Assembly (NCBI RefSeq): GCF_003121925.1
Contig: NZ_QEWR01000002.1
Coordinates: 434,001-498,000, forward strand
Direction: 5' to 3'
DNA: 64,000 nt
Origin: Ignatzschineria indica
GTDB taxonomy: Bacteria; Pseudomonadota; Gammaproteobacteria; Cardiobacteriales; Wohlfahrtiimonadaceae
The notes below the pieces were generated by a model. The model made no database searches. It worked only from the letters and a program-made list of their open reading frames with translations, and was not told the origin of the DNA. Shown here piece after piece: positions 54,680-63,983 of this stretch. How positions within the stretch are numbered: the stretch's first letter is position 1; each line of letters opens with the position of its first letter. The position numbers were made by a program, and so were the translations under genes.

Positions 54680-57099
54680 TACTGCTCCCACGTTAAGCCC
54701 ATTGCTTTGAGGTGCTCTGTGACTTTTGCCTCAAGGGTTTTCACTTCAAGATCAATCATTGGTAAAGATTCGGCGTAACGCTCTTCTAACTCTTTTACAC
54801 GATTAGCTAAGCGCTGGGTAATGCGCTCGATCTCGGCGATGATGTTATTGCGTAGTGTTTGTAGCCATTTATCTTCGATGATTAAGGTCTTAATTTCGCT
54901 CTCCGTTAATGCGGGATATTTCTTAAATACCGCCAAATCAAGCGCTTCGATCGCTTTTTTTAGATCTGATTTTGCCTTTGTCTCTTGATCAAAATATTTT
55001 TTTGCCTCTTTAAGAACCGCTTGCTCTTCAGGATCTGTTGCTATTTTCAGGCGTTGAGTCACCGATGTTTTCGTCACTTTCTCTTTATCCGTCATCGCTT
55101 CTGCCAACAATCCCTCTTCGCCGGAATGCTCCTCGATAAAACTCTCAAGCGTCTGCGTGATGGTATCAAGGGCAGATTGTGCCTCCGTTACCGCTTCTTG
55201 TTCAGCATTGAAATAGCGCTTAGCAATAAGTGCCGGCGGAATAAGATCGGCTTTGTAATTTTTCTTATTAATTGTCAGATCGGGGGATTCTTTTGACTTT
55301 TCCCCCTTCTTCACCACTAATTCCCGTAGACGATTGCCGGCGCTCCAGCCATCTTGCGTTAAGATGTAGAGATCATCCTGCATTGTATCGCTCCAGTAAT
55401 CCATCAAAAGCTGATAGATATCATACTGATTCAGAAGCTGACGATCGGCATAATGGGCTAAGAGACTTTGACTAATACGATGAATAAAGGCTTTCGGCTG
55501 ATCACCTACGGCAATGCTCGGCAAATCAGACTCGATCGCCCACGCTTCAAAGGGCGCTAAGCTCTCTTTGGCAAAAGTTTGAAACTCTTCGTGATTGAGA
55601 ATCGCCTGCTTTACCTCCATCGGCGGAATAATCGCCTCACTATAATCCCCGTCCATCGACTTAAAAAGCTCCCGGCGTAGAGAGGGGAAAAGATCCCAAT
55701 AGGCAGAGAGTGAATCGATATCACGATTAGGAATCCCGCCATTGAGATGAGCAAAGAGATCGTGCTGATCTTCGGGCTCACTCGAGTCGATATAGCGCGG
55801 AATATTGAGGTTATACTCATTCTCGGCAACCTCAGCAAGCGGAACGCGCCGGCTAAATTTCGGCACCTCTAAACCTTGGGTGAAGACATCGACAATTTTC
55901 TGCACATCTTGACTGCGAAGACGATTTTTATTGCCATCTTTAATAAATCCACGGCTGGCATCAATCATAAAGATCGAGTCGCGCGATGCTGCACCGGCTT
56001 TATCAATCACAATCACACAGGCAGGAATCCCCGTTCCATAAAAGAGGTTTGCCGGCAAACCAATAATGCCTTGAATATAGCCTTGTTTAACAAGATTCTC
56101 CCGAATACGCGCTTCGGCATTGCCTCTAAAGAGAACACCATGCGGTAAAATTACGGCTCCTTTACCTGTGCTTTTTAGGCTCTTAAGAATATGGAGTAAA
56201 AAAGCATAATCCCCATTTTTTTCTGGGGGAACTCCCCATTCAAAACGTTTGTAAGGGTCATTTGCCGGATTAAGCCCGTTTGTCCAGTTTTTACTTGAGA
56301 AAGGTGGGTTTGCCACAGCAAAATCAAACTGCTTTAACTGCCCATTATCCTCTTTCCACTCTGGCTCCGAAAGGGTATTACCCTTCCAGATTTTTGCCGT
56401 TGCATTATCATGCAGAATCATATTCATACGCGCTAATGCACTTGTGGCATTATCCATCTCTTGCCCGTAGATGGTTAATCCTCGGGGCGCTTCATCAGCG
56501 GCTTTTAAGAGTAGAGAGCCGGAACCGCATGTTGGGTCGTACACAGTCTGATCTTGAGAGGTTCCCTCATTAATCCCAATCACTTTTGCCAAGATCCGCG
56601 ACACTTCCGCCGGCGTATAGAACTGTCCTTTCGACTTCCCGGACTCTGTCGCAAAATGGCGCATAAGGTATTCATACGCATCCCCAAGAAGATCATCCCC
56701 ATCGGCACGATTTGAAGAGAGATCAAGCCCTTCAAATATTCCGATCAGTTTAGTTAAACGATCGACCATATCCTGGCCTTTACCTAACTTATCTTCATCA
56801 TTAAAGTCTGCTACATCAATGACTGTTTTTAGATCATTCTCTTCTGCAATTTTACTGATGATTTTATTGAGTTTATCACCAATCTCTTTATCATTTTTTA
56901 AGTGAGAGATATCATCAAAACTCGCACCTTCAGGAATAACAATCATTCCAAACGGATCATTTTTATACTTATCTGATACATACTTCAAAAAGAGCATTGT
57001 CAATACATAATCCTTATATTGACTCGCATCCATTCCTCCACGAAGTTCATCACAACTTGCCCATAGGGAGGAGTATAACTCTGTCTTTTTAATCGCCAT
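54679..57099 (-). CDS. hsdM: Type I restriction-modification N6-adenine methyltransferase subunit
   Basis: The 806-residue protein has an N-terminal HsdM helical domain and a complete methyltransferase core. Motif I reads D-P-T-C-G-S-G at 188-194 and the catalytic N-P-P-F lies at 264-267. It adds methyl groups to adenines in the HsdS target. The C-terminal 300 residues are charged and helical, longer than the roughly 500-residue enzymes such as EcoKI, as in a known long HsdM subgroup. It is the first gene of the hsd operon, 117 bp after the SNF2 helicase gene. Confidence 0.95.
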   Translation of the reverse strand: MAIKKTELYSSLWASCDELRGGMDASQYKDYVLTMLFLKYVSDKYKNDPFGMIVIPEGASFDDISHLKNDKEIGDKLNKIISKIAEENDLKTVIDVADFNDEDKLGKGQDMVDRLTKLIGIFEGLDLSSNRADGDDLLGDAYEYLMRHFATESGKSKGQFYTPAEVSRILAKVIGINEGTSQDQTVYDPTCGSGSLLLKAADEAPRGLTIYGQEMDNATSALARMNMILHDNATAKIWKGNTLSEPEWKEDNGQLKQFDFAVANPPFSSKNWTNGLNPANDPYKRFEWGVPPEKNGDYAFLLHILKSLKSTGKGAVILPHGVLFRGNAEARIRENLVKQGYIQGIIGLPANLFYGTGIPACVIVIDKAGAASRDSIFMIDASRGFIKDGNKNRLRSQDVQKIVDVFTQGLEVPKFSRRVPLAEVAENEYNLNIPRYIDSSEPEDQHDLFAHLNGGIPNRDIDSLSAYWDLFPSLRRELFKSMDGDYSEAIIPPMEVKQAILNHEEFQTFAKESLAPFEAWAIESDLPSIAVGDQPKAFIHRISQSLLAHYADRQLLNQYDIYQLLMDYWSDTMQDDLYILTQDGWSAGNRLRELVVKKGEKSKESPDLTINKKNYKADLIPPALIAKRYFNAEQEAVTEAQSALDTITQTLESFIEEHSGEEGLLAEAMTDKEKVTKTSVTQRLKIATDPEEQAVLKEAKKYFDQETKAKSDLKKAIEALDLAVFKKYPALTESEIKTLIIEDKWLQTLRNNIIAEIERITQRLANRVKELEERYAESLPMIDLEVKTLEAKVTEHLKAMGLTWEQ

Positions 57100-57216
57100 A
57101 AATAACTTGTTTCCTTCTATTTTTTGATCGATAGCCTTATTAAAAATAATTTTAAATAGACCAATTAATCATTAATTTTATTGTTACTGGTTAATATACC
57201 TATCGATGAATCTACC

Positions 57217-60075
57217 TTATGATTTTTTTACCCAAGCAGCTGAAAGCAGATATTGATCATGGGGAATTAATGTCTCCCGTCGCTTTTGGTTAATCGCATC
57301 ATCTAATACTTCATTAATAGTCGTTTCTAAAGAATAAGGTAAAACTTTTTCCCTATTAATGTGCTCCTGTGACAAGTAGTTCTCTGCCGGCGTTAAGAGC
57401 CAATTTGAAAAACTTGGGGGATTAAGTCGAGGACCATCATCAGTTAATGCAAAAGTAATCATATCTTGATGAATACTGGTCCCTTGTAAATTTTGCCATT
57501 TTACTATCGCTGTTATCACCGCTTTACCTTCAATGAGATCACTACATACCAAGGCATTCGCCCCACCAAATTCATAAGAGGTTGCTATATCAATAAAATA
57601 CTTCATCAAAGGATGATTAAGATCCATCACTTCTGTCTTAGGACGTTGCATTTTTACTCGATGATTAATTGTGACTTCGATATTTTGTTTACGTGTTGCT
57701 AATTTTTTCATTAAAACATCTGGTAACTTAAGAACCCAAATATCACCGTCATACATCTCTTTAATAATTTCTACGCCAGTATAACGACACATTCCGCGAA
57801 TAAAGGCACTAATATGATCTAAAGTAATCACAAACTCGCGCTCTAAAGCATTTGCGTCATATTGCGCAACATAACTAAATAATTCTTGTTGCTTTTGAGA
57901 GATCACCTTTGCATCTTCAAGTGCCATCGTAAGTTTTTCTTCCGTCTGCTCTTTAGATTCTACGATCGAATGATCAAGAATTTTATCTACCTCTACAAGA
58001 TCTGCTATATTTCCAAAAATATCGTGCTTTAGACCCTCATCAAATTCATCACTAATTGCACCTAAATCATTCACAACTTGATCAATTTTTTGATATAACA
58101 AGCGAACAATATCGTCATCGACAGTACCTTGCGAAAAGATATTAAATATCAATACTTCTTTCATTTGCCCATAACGATAGATACGCCCAATTCTTTGCAC
58201 TAAGCGCATTGGATTCCAAGGAAGATCGAAATTGACTAAGATATGACAATTATGCTGCAGGTTAATACCCTCTCCCCCCGCTTCTGTTGAGAGAATAAAT
58301 TGCCCATCACCATTGAATTGAGCAATCGCTTCTTGCCGTTCTTCTAAAGACATGGAGCCATTAATTAAAGAGATACGTTCTCCTCCATAACGTTTCTTAA
58401 GAGCGACCTCTAGGTATTTCTGTGTTGATAAGTATTCCGTAAATATTACAAGCTTCTCAGTCGGATTCTCTTGAAGAATAGGATCTACAACTTGTGTTAA
58501 AAATCCTTGTAACTTTTGATCATCCGCCCGAACCTTTTCACCAAGGGCTATTAATTGATCTAAATATTCAATCTCACCCTCTATAAACTGTTCCTTAACA
58601 TCCTTTTCAATATTGACTTGCCGCTCTTCAAACTCGCCGATAAAGCGCTCATCTTCATCATTAATTTCTTCATTTGAACCATAAAGTAGCCGTTCTTGAC
58701 GTTTTATAAGCGCATTAAGAATTGCAGCAATACTTGAGGCTGCAAGTTTTCGATAAATTGCAATCACAAACCCAATGGCTCGACCAATATTTCCGCCTAA
58801 CTCTTCACTGCGCTTAGCGCTTTTACGGAGATATTCCTGTAGTTTTCGATCAAAAGTAATCGCATCCTGAGAAACTGGCAGATGAATAGGATAGGTTTTT
58901 TGCCCCTTAAAGATTTTACGCCCCTCTAAATCAGTAACCTTTGATTTATTATTTCGATAAACCATCTCTGACAAAATCTCAGGATTACGATTTAAACGAT
59001 TTATCTCCTCTTTTAACTCAGGTCGTAATAAATTGAGTAATGATTGAAATTGATCAGATTTTCCCTGATGTGGCGTGGCGGTCAACAAAATTAAATTATC
59101 AGTATGACGACGTAATAATGCCGCAACATCGAAGCGTCCTGATGAAACATAGCGATTCCCATATTGTGAGCGCGTCAAACGATGTGCCTCATCAAAAATA
59201 ATCAAATCCCAATAACCTGCACCACTTAATAATGCTCGGCTTTCATCACTTTTTAAGCGATCTATTGAGGCAATTACATGTTCATACATTCGCCATTCTC
59301 GTGACTCATTGATTATAAAATCATCACCATAAATACGAAAATCATCAAATGAAAACTTATAATAAAGTTCCTCTTTCCATTGCTTCGTCAATCCTGCCGG
59401 CGTCACTAAAAGAATGCGCTTAGCTTCTCCTCGATATTTGAGTGCAGTGATTAACATCCCTGTCTCAATCGTTTTTCCTAACCCTACATCATCAGCAATC
59501 ATCCAATTGAGATTCCCTGACTGTAAAATATGATGTACAAGATTGATCTGATGAGGCAATGGATCAATATTTAAAGATGATAGAGAGCCAGTATTTTGAT
59601 TCCAAAGTTGAATTCCATATCCTAAGGTTTTTAATCGAAAATGCTCAGCCTGATTATTTTGATTATTATATTTAACTTTCTCAAAGTTACGAGCGTGATC
59701 ACGAATCAAACTCAATCGCTCAAAAGGAATCCATAATATTCGGTCGTCATGAAAAAAGTGTACCGCAACAAGATATTGCCCCGCTACATTTTTCTGATCA
59801 AGAACGATCCCTTCTTCTAAATTAGAGCGACCAACTCTTCGAGTACTAGCAATGACTCGAAAACCTTTTTCAAAACCTGAGTAATAGGGATATTCTCTCT
59901 GCTTTACCCTGATACGGCTAAATTTAGACTTTCCCTCAATAAATTTAAGGGTCATAATTTCATCTAATTTATCAAAATCTTGAACAATAGCTCTCTGCCA
60001 CTCATTCTTAAAGAAGATATAAATGATGCAATGCTTAACGAGTGGCAATAGCTTTGGGATAGTCATGTTGCTCAT
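57217..60075 (-). CDS. SNF2-family DEAH helicase (RapA/DrmD-like)
   Basis: The 952-residue protein has a SNF2 motor. Walker A reads D-D-V-G-L-G-K-T at 195-202, DEAH is at 295-298, T-A-T-P at 332-335, and motif VI Q-R-I-G-R-I-Y-R-Y-G-Q lies near 655. The motor resembles RapA and the DrmD helicase of DISARM, but no other DISARM gene was found. The start at 60075 has AGGAG ten bases upstream and overlaps the upstream gene by 41 bp, so the two are probably coupled. It follows the HsdM/HsdS-like genes and precedes hsdM, placing it in the defence island. Confidence 0.87.
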   Translation of the reverse strand: MSNMTIPKLLPLVKHCIIYIFFKNEWQRAIVQDFDKLDEIMTLKFIEGKSKFSRIRVKQREYPYYSGFEKGFRVIASTRRVGRSNLEEGIVLDQKNVAGQYLVAVHFFHDDRILWIPFERLSLIRDHARNFEKVKYNNQNNQAEHFRLKTLGYGIQLWNQNTGSLSSLNIDPLPHQINLVHHILQSGNLNWMIADDVGLGKTIETGMLITALKYRGEAKRILLVTPAGLTKQWKEELYYKFSFDDFRIYGDDFIINESREWRMYEHVIASIDRLKSDESRALLSGAGYWDLIIFDEAHRLTRSQYGNRYVSSGRFDVAALLRRHTDNLILLTATPHQGKSDQFQSLLNLLRPELKEEINRLNRNPEILSEMVYRNNKSKVTDLEGRKIFKGQKTYPIHLPVSQDAITFDRKLQEYLRKSAKRSEELGGNIGRAIGFVIAIYRKLAASSIAAILNALIKRQERLLYGSNEEINDEDERFIGEFEERQVNIEKDVKEQFIEGEIEYLDQLIALGEKVRADDQKLQGFLTQVVDPILQENPTEKLVIFTEYLSTQKYLEVALKKRYGGERISLINGSMSLEERQEAIAQFNGDGQFILSTEAGGEGINLQHNCHILVNFDLPWNPMRLVQRIGRIYRYGQMKEVLIFNIFSQGTVDDDIVRLLYQKIDQVVNDLGAISDEFDEGLKHDIFGNIADLVEVDKILDHSIVESKEQTEEKLTMALEDAKVISQKQQELFSYVAQYDANALEREFVITLDHISAFIRGMCRYTGVEIIKEMYDGDIWVLKLPDVLMKKLATRKQNIEVTINHRVKMQRPKTEVMDLNHPLMKYFIDIATSYEFGGANALVCSDLIEGKAVITAIVKWQNLQGTSIHQDMITFALTDDGPRLNPPSFSNWLLTPAENYLSQEHINREKVLPYSLETTINEVLDDAINQKRRETLIPHDQYLLSAAWVKKS

Positions 60076-61639
60076 ATAAATCTAACTCCTGTAGTATATT
60101 TAGCTCTCTATTTGGCTCCCAAAAGTAACAATTACTCTCACCAGAAATTTCTTCAAACCAACTGTTATATCCTCTTAACCGTGGTTCCATCTCTTTTTCT
60201 TTATACTCAGCCATTCGGACAATTTCTTTTAAAAAATCTTGGAAAACTGTGTAATCCACCGCCCTGGATATCCGTTTTCTAGGCCGAATAATATAAATTT
60301 GGTACCAATAGTGATAAAGACTTAGTAAAAATTCTTCTATTAATACTTCATCGCTTAGAAAAGAAAGGTTTTGAATAAAGCGTGCCGCAACTTTCCAACT
60401 TAAATTTTTATGATTGTGTTCAATATTAATAATTTCTTTTGTTTTTCGGCTTAATATTGCAACTGACCAAAAACAATGATTATCCATCCAAATCTGCTTG
60501 AGGGCATAGATTAGCTCTAGCTCATAGGGTGTCACATTATATATAGTAATTAATTCGGCAAGCACCTTCTCTTGTGCAGGACTACGTCGAACAATATACC
60601 CCTCTTTCAATACATGACGGTTACCCACGCCCCAAAAAATATTCTCCAAAATGGGATAATAAGCCTCCGAGCAATCAATATTATCAATAAATTGATCTAC
60701 TAATTGAGCGATCCTGAGCTCCGGCGTCACATTTCGCTCAATCCACCAATCGTTTTTTTCTTCTACGGCCACATCTTCATCAAGATCATCCCAAGCTGAG
60801 GAGAGAAAATTATCATAAGAATCAAATTGCTCCTCTAATAACCTGTCTATCTCACACTGCTGTATGTCACTGTTCAAATGATTGTCATAGACTTGTGGCG
60901 ATTCATCTCCTAAATTTAATTCAGTTAATTCATCAGCATAAACTTCTAGCTCAGCATCATCAAAATCTAAGTCCTTTGCCTCATCACTTTCATCATAAAA
61001 TGAAAGATCATCGACTTGACCTACACCAATAGAAGTTCTCGATTCTTCCTCTACTTCTTCTACTTCTTCTACTTCAATAAACGTATCATGTTTACTTATT
61101 GTTAAGTCCCCTGGAAATTTATCAGATTGAATGACAATCTCCTCTTCAATAAATCGGGAGGATTGTAAGGTATCTTTTTCTTCAAAATCAAAACTTACAC
61201 TAGCAACAGCATCTGTAGTTAGACTACTTGCCTTGTCTTCAACATTATTTTTTATTTCCGTAGTATTTGATAAGTTGTAACTGAATTTATCTGAGACGAC
61301 TTTTTCAGGACTAACTAACTCTTCTCCTCCTTCAAGTGTTGCTAAAATATCATCTAATTCATCTAAAAATTGATCTTGTTCGCTATCAGCAACCTCAGAG
61401 TTTCGCAAAGATATATTATCTACATTGGCGTTGTTGTCATCTTTCTCTTGAGCATCTGAACAAGAGCTCTCCAAATTCTGTACAAGTAAATCTTCTGAAC
61501 TCACAGATAATTCTTTTGATGAATCTTTTTTAGAGAATTTACTATTATTATCATGATTAGAGAATGTTTTTCCCTTATCAGTCTGAATCGGATCCTGTCT
61601 ATTAAATTTTCCCCAAAAACGCTTCAAAAATTTCCGCAT
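60035..61639 (-). CDS. Acidic protein of unknown function in defence island
   Basis: I do not recognise this 534-residue protein. Residues 1-290 are acidic, Ser-rich and low in hydrophobics, probably disordered, and contain an E-V-E-E-V-E-E-V-E-E-E run coded by 9-bp DNA repeats near 61045-61075. Residues 290-534 look folded and helical, with W-W-I-E-R-N-V-T-P-E-L-R at the domain start and several tryptophans and tyrosines. A GGAG site precedes the ATG at 61639. Its end overlaps the helicase gene by 41 bp, so the two proteins are likely partners. An adaptor role is inference. Confidence 0.75.
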   Translation of the reverse strand: MRKFLKRFWGKFNRQDPIQTDKGKTFSNHDNNSKFSKKDSSKELSVSSEDLLVQNLESSCSDAQEKDDNNANVDNISLRNSEVADSEQDQFLDELDDILATLEGGEELVSPEKVVSDKFSYNLSNTTEIKNNVEDKASSLTTDAVASVSFDFEEKDTLQSSRFIEEEIVIQSDKFPGDLTISKHDTFIEVEEVEEVEEESRTSIGVGQVDDLSFYDESDEAKDLDFDDAELEVYADELTELNLGDESPQVYDNHLNSDIQQCEIDRLLEEQFDSYDNFLSSAWDDLDEDVAVEEKNDWWIERNVTPELRIAQLVDQFIDNIDCSEAYYPILENIFWGVGNRHVLKEGYIVRRSPAQEKVLAELITIYNVTPYELELIYALKQIWMDNHCFWSVAILSRKTKEIINIEHNHKNLSWKVAARFIQNLSFLSDEVLIEEFLLSLYHYWYQIYIIRPRKRISRAVDYTVFQDFLKEIVRMAEYKEKEMEPRLRGYNSWFEEISGESNCYFWEPNRELNILQELDLYEQHDYPKAIATR

Positions 61640-61732
61640 AACTCCATTCCATCAAAATCAATAATGACTATCGTAGTCGCTTTACAAAAAACTAAAGTGT
61701 CTTTCATCAATTTACAGTTCAATTAATAAATT

Positions 61733-61987
61733 TTAATGGTGACTTTCTCGAATATAAGTCGTGATAAACTTATTATCTTCTGTAATAACAATAGTCCCAC
61801 CTTTATCCCGAATCTTTTTTGCGACTCTTAATTCATTTTCAAGATGCTCAATCATTCGATCTATATTTTTACGATCTAGAACCCAACGATCGCCATCAAC
61901 CCTTCCATAATCTAAGGTGAAATCAACCATTTTTCGTGTTACTCCTCGCTGACTTAATCTGTGCTTAAAGTGTTGTGTCTGTTGCAT
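61733..61987 (-). CDS. DUF4258-like small protein
   Basis: The 84-residue protein begins H-F-K-H-R-L-S-Q-R-G-V-T and contains D-Y-G-R-V-D-G-D-R-W-V-L followed by an I-V-I-T-E-D-N-K-F-I-T-T-Y element. This is the layout of DUF4258 domains, a RelE-like fold found in toxins and in small nucleic-acid-binding proteins. An AGGAGGA site precedes the ATG. No antitoxin gene is adjacent. It lies between the methyltransferase-like gene and the 534-residue gene, so it belongs to the same set by position. Confidence 0.65.
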   Translation of the reverse strand: MQQTQHFKHRLSQRGVTRKMVDFTLDYGRVDGDRWVLDRKNIDRMIEHLENELRVAKKIRDKGGTIVITEDNKFITTYIRESHH

Positions 61988-62100
61988 ACTATCCTCCTAT
62001 TTTTATCTCTTCTAATTTTTCAAGCACTTAAGGTATTGATCTGCTTGTTAAAAAATATCAAAATCCCCATCAACCCCTTTATTTCCCTACTCTGCATATT

Positions 62101-63372
62101 TTAATGCCCTTTATTTTTGATAAAGTAGGGGATTTTCTTAATAAAATCTTGCTGCTTTCTCTGTTGATCCTCAAACATTTTCTCAAGTTGCTTGAGCTCT
62201 TTTTCAATATTTAAAGTTTCTATCTCTAACTCCTCACTAAAGTATTGATTACTATCTAAGTTATATTCCTGTTTAACAATCTCTAGTAGTTCGACATCCT
62301 TCACAAAATCATATTGCCCAACTTTTTTACGCTCTATTAGAGAGACAATCTCCTCAACCGCTTCCTCTGTAAAGTAGGTTTTACCGAGCTTACCTTTTCT
62401 CCCAAACTCCCGAGTATCAATCAAACGAATGGTTGCACTCTCTTTAGATTTATTTAAGATTAAAATGTTAGTATTAATTCCTGTGTAATTTAGTAACCCT
62501 TGAGGGAGATAGATAATCGTTTCAATCCAATTTCGATCTATCAATGCCTGTCGTAAAGCTTGATCATAACCTCCACGGAAAAACCAACCCGGAGGCAGTT
62601 GTAAAATAACTCGTCCTTCCTCTTTAACGTGATAGAGACTCTCCTGAATCCATAAACTATCACCTCGACTAGAGGGTACTTTTCCAGTAATTAATAAGTA
62701 AGGTTTTTCATCATAATTTATTCCTGGTTTTAACCTCATTGATAACGGAGGTTGTGATACAACGATATCTGCCTGATAAGAACTCTCTTCAGTAAGAAGA
62801 GCATCTTCAATCTGAATATCGCCTTCTCTTCCTAACATTGTAAAGAGCAGTCTGCTTAAGTATGCGATATGTGCCATGATCTCTTTACCGATGAAACTCT
62901 CTGGATTTAAGAGATAGAGCAACCTTCCTAGCCCCATAGCGCCATCATAAACTAGACCCTCACCATACAATTTTGCAATCTCACTCATAAGTTGCGATGA
63001 AGATCCTGGATCAACTGATTCAAATTGCTCTTTAATATCTGCTGCAAAGATCCATTCTGCAACCACGACAGAAAACTGCTCCTTAGATTTCCCGAAATCC
63101 TCATAGAGCTTTAAGTAGAAAGAGAATATTTCTCCTAATTTCAATCGCCGATAATTCTCTTTATCGAAATATTTCTCTAACTCATGCTGCATAAATGCTT
63201 CAAAAAAGTGACTCTGTAGAGCTTTTTCACCTCTTTGAGTTGCACTAATTGTAGCTTCTGGATTACTCCAAAATAGATAGGCTGTAACTACCATCACCTC
63301 AATAATAGAGTCTTGCTCAACATGACTGCGCAAACTATCAGTTACACTATAAAACTTCGATCTATATTTCAT
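62101..63372 (-). CDS. HsdM-like N6-methyltransferase-fold protein with degenerate catalytic motifs
   Basis: The 423-residue protein has the fold pattern of a type I HsdM core, but both key motifs are changed. Motif I reads Y-D-G-A-M-G-L-G (142-149) in place of D-P-x-C/A-G-S-G, and the catalytic N-P-P-F reads S-Q-P-P-L (206-210). The later R-L-I-D-T-R-E-F block and a C-terminal coiled coil (about 380-415) match HsdM. It probably cannot methylate adenine but may still bind DNA or SAM. Its ATG lies two bases past the stop of an HsdS-like gene, as in an hsdS-hsdM pair with reversed order. Confidence 0.8.
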   Translation of the reverse strand: MKYRSKFYSVTDSLRSHVEQDSIIEVMVVTAYLFWSNPEATISATQRGEKALQSHFFEAFMQHELEKYFDKENYRRLKLGEIFSFYLKLYEDFGKSKEQFSVVVAEWIFAADIKEQFESVDPGSSSQLMSEIAKLYGEGLVYDGAMGLGRLLYLLNPESFIGKEIMAHIAYLSRLLFTMLGREGDIQIEDALLTEESSYQADIVVSQPPLSMRLKPGINYDEKPYLLITGKVPSSRGDSLWIQESLYHVKEEGRVILQLPPGWFFRGGYDQALRQALIDRNWIETIIYLPQGLLNYTGINTNILILNKSKESATIRLIDTREFGRKGKLGKTYFTEEAVEEIVSLIERKKVGQYDFVKDVELLEIVKQEYNLDSNQYFSEELEIETLNIEKELKQLEKMFEDQQRKQQDFIKKIPYFIKNKGH

Positions 63373-63374
63373 TA

Positions 63375-63983
63375 TTACTCCTCCACTAAGTTACTAATAA
63401 CGGCATTAAAGACTCGCTGTTGCTGGGTATATAACGCCAAGATAGATTCCAATGCCGCTATATTTTTATAGAAAAGAGTGTTTAATGCGGATTGCTTCTC
63501 TTGAGATAGATAAGGAATATTAAAATCCTTCAATTTACCTACTGGAATATTTCTTAAAGATGCACCTACAGCAATGTGATTCAACTGTTGTTGCCCTATA
63601 AAGCTATTGAGATAAGCAACAATTACTTCTGCAGATTGCTCTGGATTTACCTTGATCACTAAAAAATTAGGCGATGGAAGTAGATCAAAGCGTAGATCCT
63701 CTTCTCTTACTATAGCTGCTCTAAAGTGGGCGCCTCGAGATATAAAGACAATATCTCCGGCCTCTAGCTTCTTCTCTAAAAATGTCTTCTCTTCTACAAA
63801 TACCTTCTTTATATTTTTTTCATCTCCTCCTTCTTCTAAAAACAAAATCCCTAATTCTGAAACATTATTGCCGGTTAACAGCACAACCTCTTTATCATAA
63901 AGATCGACTTTTAAATCTTCAGATCGAATAACACCAGCTGATGCGACTAATGCAATCTCTTTTAACGCTCTCTTCTCTACCAC
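63375..63983 (-). CDS. Half-length HsdS-like (single target-recognition domain) protein
   Basis: The 202-residue protein resembles one half of a type I specificity subunit. It has a target-recognition domain with L-E-A-G-D-I-V-F-I-S-R-G near 72-83, then L-R-N-I-P-V-G-K-L-K-D-F-N-I-P-Y-L-S-Q-E-K-Q-S-A-L near 140-165 and a C-terminal helix. A single-domain form could dimerise on DNA. The GTG start at 63983 is supported by a near-perfect AAGGAGGT upstream. It is coupled to the degenerate methyltransferase gene. Further genes of the set may lie beyond the window. Confidence 0.75.
   Translation of the reverse strand: MVEKRALKEIALVASAGVIRSEDLKVDLYDKEVVLLTGNNVSELGILFLEEGGDEKNIKKVFVEEKTFLEKKLEAGDIVFISRGAHFRAAIVREEDLRFDLLPSPNFLVIKVNPEQSAEVIVAYLNSFIGQQQLNHIAVGASLRNIPVGKLKDFNIPYLSQEKQSALNTLFYKNIAALESILALYTQQQRVFNAVISNLVEE

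Noticed and set aside
57217-63983. Assignment of the cluster to DISARM or BREX
   Set aside because: The SNF2 helicase resembles DrmD, but drmA, drmB, drmC and all BREX signature genes are absent from the window.
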